A stretch of DNA of 64,000 bases, from positions 248,001 through 312,000 of the forward strand of contig JABLXK010000002.1 of NCBI GenBank assembly GCA_013178095.1, read 5' to 3'. Position numbers and translations under genes: made by a program. This DNA is from Anaerolineae bacterium. GTDB taxonomy: Bacteria; Chloroflexota; Anaerolineae; Anaerolineales; Anaerolineaceae. The notes under the pieces are model-generated. The model was not told where the DNA came from and made no database searches. It saw only the letters and a program-made list of their open reading frames with translations. Shown one piece after another: positions 9,535-17,856 of the stretch (the stretch's first letter is position 1; each line of letters opens with the position of its first letter).

Positions 9535-10824
9535 TCAATTCACAAGCATATCTTGCGAGATTTTCGGTTCTTCCGGAACGATATCTTTCCAGACGTCGTT
9601 CTTCTTAATTGTCATTTCCTCTTTTGCAGCCGTCAGCCAATCATTATAGGCGTTTTGCTGAGCATACTGATAATCCGTTTCCGAGAGAGGCCGAACTTCG
9701 TGGCCGATCACCTGGATAATGTGCCAACCGAAATCGGTTTGGACGGGATCGCTGATTTGCCCGGATTGCATTGCAAAGGCTGCATCTTCGAAAGCCTGCA
9801 CCATGGTGCCGTGAGCAAACCAACCCAAATCTCCGCCGTTGGTATTATTGCTGGTATCCAGCGATACCTCGGCAGCGATTGCATTCCAATCCTCACCGGC
9901 ATCCAGGCGGGACTTGACCTGTTTGGCTTCATCTTCGGTTTCAACCAAAATATGGCGAGCCCAAACCTGATCCTGATCCAGGGGAGTATCCGCGAAAATC
10001 TTTTTCTGGACTTTTTGATCTAAAAGGTAATGGTAGACATACAAACGTAAATATTTTTCGCTGACACCAATCTCCTGCAGACTGGTGATGTACTCCTGAT
10101 AGCTTTTCTGGTAGAGTTCTTCAGTGTACGGGGTAGCCGTTGGAGAGGGCGTTCCATCATCAGAGACTTCGGGTGTCACTTCCGCTTCAGAATCCGCAGC
10201 TTCAGCGACCGCAGCGTCCTCGGTTTCAGCAACCGGAGTGGGAGAATTTCCCAATAAGGCTAATTGCTCAGCGGAGGGGGAAGGCGTCACGTAGGGCGTG
10301 GAAGTCGGTTCGGGGGTGGGTGTACCGTTGGGATAATAGTAGAACAGCGTTTGAATGAAATCATTCAATTCCGCATCTGTGACCTCGATACCCATTTCCT
10401 TTGCCTTGTTCGCGATCACCTGGTCATCGATCATGTTATCCAGGACAGTGCTGCCGAATGTTTCGTAATCGTCCAGCGCGCTCTTGATCTGGTTCAACTG
10501 ACTGGCAAAATACTGTTGATACTCGGTTGAACTGGCGAACATCTGATATTCAGCGTAGATGTAATTGTATTGTTGAATATAGGCGTTGCGTTCCAGGCGT
10601 ACACGATTAACGAAATATTCGTTATCGATTCTGGAACTGTCTACTTTGGCGACCGGGATGAAATTCTTGATCACCGAATCGTATAGCAAGGCATATCCCA
10701 CCATTCCCACGATTAAAACAATTGTTACAATAAAACCGATGATAATCAAGCGGTTCTGTTTTTGTTCACGCAGGGAATGAATGGAAGGTTTTTTTTCGAC
10801 TTCCTCGTTTTTTGTGGAAGACAT
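9535..10824 (-). CDS. Membrane-anchored peptidyl-prolyl isomerase (PrsA/SurA type)
   Basis: A foldase that should help exported proteins fold outside the membrane. The 429-residue protein has a short charged N-terminus, one membrane segment (residues about 25-48), a SurA-like helical N-domain, and a parvulin (PpiC) rotamase domain near the C-terminus beginning VWARHILVETEDEA and including GGDLGWFAHGTM. A Pro/Thr/Ser- and acid-rich linker of roughly 70 residues (from about 167) interrupts the chaperone domain; such linkers are common in exported proteins of Chloroflexota. It lacks a lipobox Cys, so it is anchored by its membrane helix. It lies 20 nt downstream of rpsR and may share part of that transcript. 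The client proteins are unknown. Confidence 0.88.
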   Translation of the reverse strand: MSSTKNEEVEKKPSIHSLREQKQNRLIIIGFIVTIVLIVGMVGYALLYDSVIKNFIPVAKVDSSRIDNEYFVNRVRLERNAYIQQYNYIYAEYQMFASSTEYQQYFASQLNQIKSALDDYETFGSTVLDNMIDDQVIANKAKEMGIEVTDAELNDFIQTLFYYYPNGTPTPEPTSTPYVTPSPSAEQLALLGNSPTPVAETEDAAVAEAADSEAEVTPEVSDDGTPSPTATPYTEELYQKSYQEYITSLQEIGVSEKYLRLYVYHYLLDQKVQKKIFADTPLDQDQVWARHILVETEDEAKQVKSRLDAGEDWNAIAAEVSLDTSNNTNGGDLGWFAHGTMVQAFEDAAFAMQSGQISDPVQTDFGWHIIQVIGHEVRPLSETDYQYAQQNAYNDWLTAAKEEMTIKKNDVWKDIVPEEPKISQDMLVN

Positions 10825-10844
10825 GGTTTAGACTCCGGTTTCCT

Positions 10845-11141
10845 TTAGCGGGTACGTTCTTCCCAAGTTCCGCCTGCGAATGGCAGCAGGGCAATATGCC
10901 GGGCGCGTTTGATTTCGCGGGCAATCGCACGCTGATGCTTGGCGCAGGTACCCGTTTGACGACGCGGACGAATTTTCCCTTCTTCCGTTGTGAATTTTCG
11001 CAGAAGACCATGGTTCTTGTAATCAATTTCCAGAGTCTGATCCGAGCAGAACTGGCAAAAACGCGGTTTGGGGGTGTAGCGGCGATTGCTGGCACCACGC
11101 GGACCTTGATCGGACGCGGCTTGATAATTATCTTCAGCCAT
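10845..11141 (-). CDS. rpsR: 30S ribosomal protein S18
   Basis: S18 binds the small-subunit platform next to S6. The 98-residue protein has the core RRKxC-type region, here starting KPRFCQFC, then [33 protein letters not shown], which is diagnostic. The four metal-type ligands C-x-x-C and C-x-x-H are kept, so this is probably the zinc-binding form of S18. It is 51 nt downstream of rpsF. The single-strand-binding protein gene that often sits between these two genes is absent. Confidence 0.97.
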   Translation of the reverse strand: MAEDNYQAASDQGPRGASNRRYTPKPRFCQFCSDQTLEIDYKNHGLLRKFTTEEGKIRPRRQTGTCAKHQRAIAREIKRARHIALLPFAGGTWEERTR

Positions 11142-11192
11142 TTTTACTCCTTCTGCTGCCTTGGAAAACCGGCAGCGAATTATTAAGAAAAC

Positions 11193-11474
11193 TTATTTCG
11201 CAACAATCATGAATCGCATGACTGGTTCCAGAATTTGTAAATTCTTTTCCAATTCTGCGATCGCGGAGGCAGGCATGCTGACGTAATGCAAGAAATAAAC
11301 GCCTTCGTTCTGTTTCTGAATTTCGTAAGCCAAACGACGCTTGCCCCAATTATCAATTTTTTCGATCTTACCACCTGATTTAACAATCCAGTCCTTGATC
11401 TTCTCGAGGGCTTGATTGGCTGCTTCTTCATCCAAATCAGGATGGATAATGACCATCAATTCATAATTATTCAC
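11193..11474 (-). CDS. rpsF: 30S ribosomal protein S6
   Basis: S6 pairs with S18 on the 30S platform. The 93-residue protein begins NNYELMVIIHPDLDEE and contains the NWGKRRLAYEIQKQNEGVYF segment typical of S6. A GGAGGA Shine-Dalgarno lies just upstream of the ATG at 11474. The leader between 11475 and about 11570 could hold the S6:S18 autoregulatory RNA known from other phyla, but I could not fold a convincing match by eye. First gene of rpsF-rpsR. Confidence 0.96.
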   Translation of the reverse strand: MNNYELMVIIHPDLDEEAANQALEKIKDWIVKSGGKIEKIDNWGKRRLAYEIQKQNEGVYFLHYVSMPASAIAELEKNLQILEPVMRFMIVAK

Positions 11475-11599
11475 GCAGGATTCCTCCTTTCCATGGGTAT
11501 GCCCCTGATGTTGGCCGTGGGCTAACTCAGAAGCGGAAAGGTAACCGATTATTCTTCAGGTTAACTTACCGGGTTATAGTTTAACACAAAGCGATTGTT

Positions 11600-11627
11600 T
11601 TGTGTAGGAATTATTATCTCTTATAAT
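11600..11627 (+). promoter_or_regulatory. Promoter of the AIM24-like gene
   Basis: TTGTGT (11600-11605) and TATAAT (11622-11627) are 16 nt apart on the plus strand. The gene start follows at 11665 with an AAGGAG Shine-Dalgarno at about 11656, giving a leader of roughly 30 nt. Confidence 0.55.
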
Positions 11628-11664
11628 TACCTAGAAATCCAATCATTTTCCACAAGGAGCAGCC

Positions 11665-12348
11665 ATGAAAGTCGATATTTTATACAAACCCTCCTATTCC
11701 CTGGCCGATGTCAGTCTGAATGGTGGAGAATCCATTGTCGTGGAATCCGGTTCAATGGTAGGCATGTCCAGCGACATGCAGGTTGAAACCGGGATGAAAG
11801 GCGGTCTATTCCAATCCCTGGCGCGGTCGGTGTTGGGCGGGGAATCATTTTTCATGAATACATATCGGGCAGGCCGAAACGGCGGAAAGATCCAATTGGC
11901 CCCGACATTACCCGGAGATGTTTTCAATATGGATATCAACGGAGAGACTTTCCTCGTTCAATCCGGATCTTTCCTGGCTTCCAGCGAAGGAGTTGCAACC
12001 GATACAAAATGGGGTGGAGCCAGGACCTTTTTCGGCGGTGAGGGACTAATCATGCTGCGATGCTCAGGAAGCGGAACCCTGATCCTTTCCAGTTACGGCG
12101 CGATCCACGAAATTAACCTGGCAGCCGGCGAAACCTTCACGGTGGATACGGGCCATTTGGTGGCTTTTTCGGAAAAAATTGGATTTAAGGTGCGCACAAT
12201 AGGCGGACTGAAATCCACGATTTTTGGAGGCGAAGGATTGGTGATCGATTTGACCGGTCCCGGGAAAATATTACTGCAAACACGCAGCGTTGGCGCTTTC
12301 CTTGATTGGCTGCTGCCCCGGTTACCAAAACCCTCCAGCAGCAACTGA
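11665..12348 (+). CDS. AIM24/TIGR00266-family protein
   Basis: A 227-residue soluble beta-rich protein of the AIM24 family, whose members form a triplicated beta-fold; the yeast founder is needed for mitochondrial inner-membrane organisation, while the bacterial role is unknown. The repeated short Gly-rich turns (SGSMVGMSSDM, QSGSFLASSEGV, DTGHLVAFSE) mark the three repeats. Length matches the bacterial family. It has its own promoter and an AAGGAG Shine-Dalgarno, and is followed after 39 nt by the acyl-CoA synthetase, possibly on the same transcript. No signal peptide or membrane helix is seen. Confidence 0.85.
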   Translation: MKVDILYKPSYSLADVSLNGGESIVVESGSMVGMSSDMQVETGMKGGLFQSLARSVLGGESFFMNTYRAGRNGGKIQLAPTLPGDVFNMDINGETFLVQSGSFLASSEGVATDTKWGGARTFFGGEGLIMLRCSGSGTLILSSYGAIHEINLAAGETFTVDTGHLVAFSEKIGFKVRTIGGLKSTIFGGEGLVIDLTGPGKILLQTRSVGAFLDWLLPRLPKPSSSN

Positions 12349-12387
12349 TTAAAAACTCATTCATTTACAACGAAACTCGGAGAGAAA

Positions 12388-14478
12388 ATGTCATCTGTGA
12401 GACCCTTTTTTGAACCCCGCGGGGTGGCGATCATCGGCGCTTCCGATCGACCGGATAAATTAAGCCACGGAATCTTGAAGAATATGATTCAATACGGATA
12501 TACCGGGGGCATTTACCCGGTCAACCCCAAAAATTCCGAGATCCTGGGAAAGCCCTGTTATGCGGATATTCTTTCAGTACCTGATCCGGTTGATCTGGCA
12601 GTGATTATCCTGCCCGCACCCGCCATACCTGCCGTGCTGGAGGATTGCGGGAAAAAAGGTATCAAAGCGGTGACAGTCATTTCCGGCGGATTTAAAGAAA
12701 TTGGGGAAAACGGAAAACAACTGGAAGCGCAAATTCTGGAGATTACGAAGAAGTTTAATATGCGCATGATCGGACCCAATTGCGTGGGCACCTTCAACCT
12801 GGTTACGGGCATGAATACCACCTTCATAAAGGGACTGCCGGCGAGAGGCGGAATTGGCTTTGTATCCCAGTCGGGCGCTGTTTGCGGCGGGATTGTGGAT
12901 CATGTGTTGGGCAAGGGAGTGGGTTTTTCCCATTTTCTCAGCCTGGGAAACGAAGCTGATGTAACCGAAACCGATATGATGGAATACCTGGCGGATGATG
13001 CGGATACTACCGTAATCGCGATCTATGCCGAGGGTATTCGCGATGGCAGGCGATTTATCGACACAGCCAGGAAAGTTACCGCCCGGAAACCTGTGTTGAT
13101 TCTGAAAGCGGGACGAAGCGAAGAAGGCGCGCGCGCGGTTTCATCTCATACCGGATCGTTGGCCGGTTCCCACGCCGCGTACCAGGCGGCTTTCAGGCAG
13201 AGCGGCGTGATCGAAGTAAAGAACGCCACCGACCTGCTCAACGCTGCCATGGCACTGGATTGGTTGAAATTACCCACAGGCAGCCGCGCCGCCATCATCA
13301 CCAACGCAGGCGGACCGGCAGCGCTGGCATCCGATAGCCTGGCGGAAAATGGCATTCAACTGGCGTCGATCAGCGCTCTTACCCAGGCGAAATTGCGCGA
13401 GAAACTCAATCCCGCCGCGCAGGTCTCCAACCCGATTGACATGTTGGGCGGGGCGACGGAGCTGGAATACGGGCACGCACTGGAAAGTGTGCTGGCAGAT
13501 GAGGGGGTGGATATGGTGCTGGCAGTTTTGGTGCCACAGGCCCTGGTCGATCCGGTGAAAGTGGCGCAGTCTTTTGTGGATGCGGCGCGGAAAAGCGATA
13601 AACCGGTGCTGGCGTGCATGATGGGATCCTATAGCGTGCAGGAAGCGCGTGATTTGCTGCACCAGAATCACTTGCCGATGACCGATTATCCCGAACAAAC
13701 CGGCGTGGTTTTTGGCGCGCTGCGCCAATATGCACAAATCCGACAGCGGAACGAAACTACCAGTGGTTTTAGCGTAAAAAAGGACCATGTACTTGCGGAA
13801 AAAATATTAGACTCCTCAAAGTCAAAAATTTGGGGCGAACACGTCACGCGGCCGCTGCTGAAAACATATGGCGTCTCCCTGGTGGAAGGCGAACTGGCGG
13901 CGGATTTACCAGAAGCGCAAAAAACAGCAGCCCGCCTGGGATATCCTGTCGTAATTAAAGCGGCTTCGGAAGATATGCTGCATAAATCGGATTTCGGCGC
14001 GATTGCGGTGAATATCGGCAATGATTTAGAGATGGAATCTTCCTATCAACGAATTCTGGAAAATGTTAAAAAACACGCGCCAAACGCAGTGATTGAAGGC
14101 ATACTAGTGGAAAAAATGGCGCCTAAAGGGTTGGAAGTAATCATCGGCATGAAGCGCGATCCCGGGTTTGGACCGCTGATGATGTTCGGGATGGGCGGTA
14201 TCTTCGTGGAATTGTTCAAAGATGTGGCTTTCCGTGTGGCGCCGCTGACTTATACGGATGCGAAAGAAATGGTGGCAGAAACCAAAGCAGCTCATTTACT
14301 TTCCGGATGGCGCGGTGGTCAGGAATCCGACCTCGATGCGATCATTGAAAATATCCTGCGCCTGAGCGAACTGGCGGTGGATTTCCCGCAAATCCAGGAA
14401 ATCGAGATCAATCCGCTGCTGGTGCTCCCGAAAGGACAGGGAGCGCTGGCGCTGGATTGCCGCATGATCCTTGCATGA
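12388..14478 (+). CDS. ADP-forming acetate/acyl-CoA synthetase, fused alpha-beta
   Basis: This enzyme makes ATP from acyl-CoA, ADP and phosphate, releasing acid and CoA, the last energy-yielding step of peptide or sugar fermentation in many anaerobes. The 696-residue protein has the alpha half first: a CoA-binding Rossmann domain (VAIIGASDRPDK, residues about 13-24), a succinyl-CoA-synthetase-like flavodoxin fold, and the active-site His in AVSSHTGSLAGSH. The beta half is an ATP-grasp domain (from about residue 480), ending with the metal-binding EIEINPLLV. Fusion of alpha and beta is common in bacteria. Related acyltransferases (Pat type) have an extra GNAT domain that is absent here. The substrate (acetate, branched or aryl acids) cannot be read from sequence. 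Confidence 0.9.
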   Translation: MSSVRPFFEPRGVAIIGASDRPDKLSHGILKNMIQYGYTGGIYPVNPKNSEILGKPCYADILSVPDPVDLAVIILPAPAIPAVLEDCGKKGIKAVTVISGGFKEIGENGKQLEAQILEITKKFNMRMIGPNCVGTFNLVTGMNTTFIKGLPARGGIGFVSQSGAVCGGIVDHVLGKGVGFSHFLSLGNEADVTETDMMEYLADDADTTVIAIYAEGIRDGRRFIDTARKVTARKPVLILKAGRSEEGARAVSSHTGSLAGSHAAYQAAFRQSGVIEVKNATDLLNAAMALDWLKLPTGSRAAIITNAGGPAALASDSLAENGIQLASISALTQAKLREKLNPAAQVSNPIDMLGGATELEYGHALESVLADEGVDMVLAVLVPQALVDPVKVAQSFVDAARKSDKPVLACMMGSYSVQEARDLLHQNHLPMTDYPEQTGVVFGALRQYAQIRQRNETTSGFSVKKDHVLAEKILDSSKSKIWGEHVTRPLLKTYGVSLVEGELAADLPEAQKTAARLGYPVVIKAASEDMLHKSDFGAIAVNIGNDLEMESSYQRILENVKKHAPNAVIEGILVEKMAPKGLEVIIGMKRDPGFGPLMMFGMGGIFVELFKDVAFRVAPLTYTDAKEMVAETKAAHLLSGWRGGQESDLDAIIENILRLSELAVDFPQIQEIEINPLLVLPKGQGALALDCRMILA

Positions 14479-14520
14479 TCCAGATAAATTATGATATTTT
14501 TTCAGCCTGGGCAGAAACGC

Positions 14521-15894
14521 TCAGGCTGAGGTTTTATATGCCGCCAAAGCGCGCGCGCGAGCCGCGGTATGCTCCACGACAGGCGAGGGATAATCCTTCC
14601 CGATACGGACTCCACAGGCTGATTGGACGGCCATGGGCATTAACCAGGGTTCATGAATGTAATTTGGTGGAACGTTGGCGAGTTCCGGAACCCAGGCGCG
14701 AATATAATCCCCTGAGGGGTCAAACTTGCGGCTTTGCAGGACAGGATTGAAAATGCGGAAATATGGCGCTGCATCCGTGCCGGTGCCGGCAGACCATTGC
14801 CAACCGCCGTTATTACTGGCCGGATCCCCATCCAGCAGATGCCGCATGAACCATTCTTCTCCGGATTGCCAATTGATCAGCAGATGTTTGGCGAGGAAGG
14901 AGGCCGTGATCATGCGCGCGCGATTGTGCATCCAACCTGTTTGAGCCAACTGGCGCATACCGGCATCCACCAACGGATAGCCGGTCAAACCGGCTTGCCA
15001 GGCCTGCAAATCCGCGGATGAATCCCGCCAGGGGACTGCACGCAGGTTAGGACGGAATGCGCCGCGCATCACTTGGGGAAAAGCTGCCATAATGTGAATG
15101 AAAAATTCCCGCCAAATCAATTCGTTCAGCCAGGATGAAATACCGGAATTTTCTTTGGAAAAAGCAGCAGAGTGTAAACCTTGCGCATAGACATAACGCA
15201 TGGATAATTGCCCAAAACGGATATACGGGGACAAGCGTGAAGTCCCTTCCAGGTCCATGCGATCACGCTCAAGCGCATAGTTTGATACTGATGTTTTCAA
15301 AAATTCCTGCAGGCGAAGACGGGCCGCAGCTTCACCCGCAGGAAACAGGGGATTTTCGTGGGAATCCGGTAGCGGAATGGATGAAAGATCTTGATGAGGC
15401 TGCAAATGGACCGGGGGTGTTATTTCGTGGAAATCCAAAGGCAGGGATAACCAGGCGTTTCGAAACGGCGTGAAAATGGTATAAGGCGTTCCGTCGCCTT
15501 TCACCACTGAACCGGGAGGATGAATGGTGAGGCCATGTACGAGAGTCAATGGCAGGACGGAAGCGACCGCTTTATCACGGCGCCGCGTGAAAGGGCTGTA
15601 ATCGGCTTCCGCGTAGATTTTACTGGCACCGCATTCAACGATCAAACGCGACAGTTCATGAACAGGATCACCCTCGCGTAAAACGAGAGAAGAGCCGAGT
15701 GTTTGTAAATCAGTGCGCAGTGCTTTCAGGCTTTGGATAAGAAATGAAAACCTTCCCTGCGCGAATGAGGGTTTAAAACGCTGGTCGAGGACAAAAACAG
15801 GAATAACGCAGTCAGCTCCCGTGAGCGCTTGTGCTAAAGCCGGATTATCATGCAACCTGAGATCGCGGCGTATCCACCAAATCACAGTTGTCAT
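14521..15894 (-). CDS. phr: Deoxyribodipyrimidine photolyase
   Basis: A flavoenzyme that splits UV-made pyrimidine dimers using blue light. The 457-residue protein begins TTVIWWIRRDLRLHDNPAL, the antenna-domain start of class I photolyases and cryptochromes. The FAD-binding helical domain shows TSRLSPYIRFGQLS, WREFF, and the run GYPLVDAGMRQLAQTGWMHN followed by SNNGGWQW, all typical of CPD photolyase. A frame open further upstream is rejected because family similarity begins at the ATG at 15894. That ATG lies 6 nt from a TACAAT, so the mRNA may be leaderless. It converges on the acyl-CoA synthetase gene. Presence suggests exposure to light in the habitat or ancestry. Confidence 0.95.
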   Translation of the reverse strand: MTTVIWWIRRDLRLHDNPALAQALTGADCVIPVFVLDQRFKPSFAQGRFSFLIQSLKALRTDLQTLGSSLVLREGDPVHELSRLIVECGASKIYAEADYSPFTRRRDKAVASVLPLTLVHGLTIHPPGSVVKGDGTPYTIFTPFRNAWLSLPLDFHEITPPVHLQPHQDLSSIPLPDSHENPLFPAGEAAARLRLQEFLKTSVSNYALERDRMDLEGTSRLSPYIRFGQLSMRYVYAQGLHSAAFSKENSGISSWLNELIWREFFIHIMAAFPQVMRGAFRPNLRAVPWRDSSADLQAWQAGLTGYPLVDAGMRQLAQTGWMHNRARMITASFLAKHLLINWQSGEEWFMRHLLDGDPASNNGGWQWSAGTGTDAAPYFRIFNPVLQSRKFDPSGDYIRAWVPELANVPPNYIHEPWLMPMAVQSACGVRIGKDYPSPVVEHTAARARALAAYKTSA

Positions 15895-15900
15895 AAGTTG

Positions 15901-15906
15901 ATTGTA
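15901..15906 (-). promoter_or_regulatory. Possible -10 box of the photolyase gene
   Basis: TACAAT on the minus strand ends 6 nt before the ATG at 15894. No Shine-Dalgarno is visible, so a leaderless transcript is plausible. No good -35 box is seen. Confidence 0.35.
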
Positions 15907-15961
15907 CAAGAGAAAACCGGATGCAGCGGGATTACCGCAAACGTGGATTCGGGTGTTGAAA

Positions 15962-16072
15962 TCAGATTTGAAAAGAAGTGATGTGATTGCGGATGAATAG
16001 ATAGAACAACAGGCAGAGTACAAAAATTGCCAGGATGATCAACGAAATTTGAAGGTTCTTCCTGTTCCTCAT
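15962..16072 (-). CDS. Possible 36-residue single-pass membrane peptide
   Basis: A short frame with a basic N-terminus (MRNRKN), one hydrophobic stretch of about 19 residues (ISLIILAIFVLCLLFYLFI) and a short polar tail. The positive-inside pattern is that of a real single-pass peptide. There is no convincing Shine-Dalgarno and I know no homologue, so chance is possible. It lies 67 nt upstream of the photolyase start on the same strand. Confidence 0.3.
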   Translation of the reverse strand: MRNRKNLQISLIILAIFVLCLLFYLFIRNHITSFQI

Positions 16073-16138
16073 TTTTGTCCACACAATTCGTGATTAAAAT
16101 CGATTATACATAAAAATTGAAATTGAGTATAATCTCTC

Positions 16139-16181
16139 CTCGCTCCGACGCGAGTCATTCGCCGCCAAAGCCGATTGGCGG
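16139..16181 (+). promoter_or_regulatory. Leader hairpins before the glycosyltransferase gene
   Basis: After a TATAAT at 16128-16133 come two potential hairpins: a 5-bp stem (CTCGC with GCGAG) and a 7-bp stem CCGCCAA (16162-16168) with TTGGCGG (16175-16181). The second is not followed by a T run strong enough to be an obvious terminator. The leader may be structured; no known riboswitch is recognised. Confidence 0.3.
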
Positions 16182-16228
16182 TGAAAAGTTTTAATTAGCG
16201 CAGAGAAGAGAAGAAGAGATGTTGCCTT

Positions 16229-17755
16229 ATGAACAAGATTTTTATTGATGTATGTATTGGTTTATACCTGTTTAGCACTTTCTGGATTTCATTTTACGGA
16301 TACAACAGCCTGGCACTGGCCGGCTTATATCTATCCTCCCGTAAAAACCAAAAACTGCTGAAGGCAGCGGAGGATTTACCGGCAATGCTGCCGCGGGTTA
16401 CCATTCAGCTACCGATCTATAACGAAAAGTACGTGGTCGGCAGACTGTTGAAAGCTGTAAGCGAACTCGATTACCCGCGGGAACTCTTGCAGATTCAGGT
16501 TTTGGATGATTCAACCGACGATACCCGCGAGATAACCGTAAAAATGGTTGAAGCCTATCGCAACGCCGGATTTGATATGACCTATATCCACCGCGGAAGC
16601 CGGGATGGATACAAAGCCGGGGCACTTGAACATGGCCTGAATACGGCTACCGGTGAATTTGTCGGTATTTTTGATGCTGATTTCATCCCGCCCCGCAACT
16701 GGCTTAAACGCATGCTTCCCGCTTTCAATGATCCAAGCGTTGGATGCGTTCAATCGCGTTGGGGCCACCTGAATTCCAACCATTCCAATTTCACGCGGGC
16801 GGTGGCGTTGGCACTGGACGGCCACTTCACGGTGGAACAAAACGCGCGCAGCCGCAAACAGTTAATCATGGGCTTCAACGGTTCGGCAGGCATGTGGCGC
16901 AAGACATGTATTGAGGATGCCGGCGGCTGGTCAGGTGATACGCTTACCGAGGATCTCGATCTGAGCTACCGCGCGCAAATGCGCGGATGGCGGGTAAAAT
17001 TCATCGAAGATTTGGTCGTGCCAGCCGAGCTTCCAACCGAGGTGGCTGCGTTCAAACAGCAGCAATATCGCTGGGCTAAAGGCGGCATCCAAACCGCCCG
17101 CAAGTTGATCCCTGCGCTGCTGGATTCCACGCTGCCGCCTTCCTCAAAATTGATGGGTATGCTGCACCTGACGGCTTACTCCGGTCAATTACTAATGGTA
17201 GTGATCTTGTTGAGCTTTCTGCCGGTGGGATTATATGCTCCCGGTGTTTTCCGGGTCTTCCCGCTGACTATTCTGGCTTCGTTTGGTCCGCCTTTTCTAT
17301 ATGCGATTGCCAGAAGCGACACTTGCAAAAGTTTTTGGGGCAAGGCGCGCCTGATTTTCATGGTGGTTATCATCGGTTTCGGCATGTCCCTCAATTCGAG
17401 CGTGGCACTGCTGGACGGCCTGTTCAGCAAGAGCAGCGGAACGTTTACACGCACTCCCAAGCTGAATATGATGGGATACAGCCGCAAGAAAATTGACCGC
17501 AGTTACCAGGTCAAGATCAGCCCGATGGTTTTGGGCGAGTTCTTCCTGGCCGTTTATTCCCTGCTGAGCGCATATTTGCTTCTACCCAGGTTGGGTTTCG
17601 GAGGCATTTTCTGGCTGTTGTTTTACACCGCCGGTTACCTGTACATATCGATGTTGAATATTATCCAGGAGTGGCGCATCTACCGGCAAATGAACGGTAT
17701 AGACAGCCCCTTTGAAAAACGCGGGAGGATCCTCGATAAAAAGCAATCCGCGTAG
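16229..17755 (+). CDS. Membrane glycosyltransferase, family 2 (cellulose synthase-like)
   Basis: A processive-type GT2 enzyme that should build or extend a beta-linked polysaccharide from a nucleotide sugar at the cytoplasmic membrane. The 508 residues hold one N-terminal membrane segment (about 4-28), then the catalytic domain with VLDDSTDD, DADF, the TEDLD acid and QQQYRWAKGG (the QxxRW motif), then four or five C-terminal membrane segments. It resembles bacterial cellulose-synthase-like and glucomannan-synthase-like proteins. No PilZ domain and no BcsB partner are present, so calling it cellulose synthase would be unsafe. It stands alone between two terminators or leaders. Product unknown. 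Confidence 0.85.
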   Translation: MNKIFIDVCIGLYLFSTFWISFYGYNSLALAGLYLSSRKNQKLLKAAEDLPAMLPRVTIQLPIYNEKYVVGRLLKAVSELDYPRELLQIQVLDDSTDDTREITVKMVEAYRNAGFDMTYIHRGSRDGYKAGALEHGLNTATGEFVGIFDADFIPPRNWLKRMLPAFNDPSVGCVQSRWGHLNSNHSNFTRAVALALDGHFTVEQNARSRKQLIMGFNGSAGMWRKTCIEDAGGWSGDTLTEDLDLSYRAQMRGWRVKFIEDLVVPAELPTEVAAFKQQQYRWAKGGIQTARKLIPALLDSTLPPSSKLMGMLHLTAYSGQLLMVVILLSFLPVGLYAPGVFRVFPLTILASFGPPFLYAIARSDTCKSFWGKARLIFMVVIIGFGMSLNSSVALLDGLFSKSSGTFTRTPKLNMMGYSRKKIDRSYQVKISPMVLGEFFLAVYSLLSAYLLLPRLGFGGIFWLLFYTAGYLYISMLNIIQEWRIYRQMNGIDSPFEKRGRILDKKQSA

Positions 17756-17780
17756 AAAACTTTTTCTCCAATAAAAAAAA

Positions 17781-17807
17781 AGAATCCGCCGATTTGTGGC
17801 GGATTCT
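17781..17807. terminator. Terminator after the glycosyltransferase gene
   Basis: A 10-bp perfect stem AGAATCCGCC (17781-17790) with GGCGGATTCT (17798-17807), 7-nt loop, followed by TTTTTGT on the plus strand and by an A run on the left. A TATAAT at 17813-17818, directly after it, probably serves the next gene. Confidence 0.85.
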
Positions 17808-17856
17808 TTTTGTATAATTCAGCGAAAGAATACGACTGATCCAAAAATATGAGGAA

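Noticed and set aside
11475..11560. S6:S18 autoregulatory leader RNA of rpsF
   Set aside because: The position is right but I could not fold a convincing match to the known motif by eye, so it is not listed as a feature.
14521..16023. A 500-codon reading of the photolyase gene
   Set aside because: The first 43 codons have no family similarity, and the photolyase N-terminus begins at the ATG at 15894.
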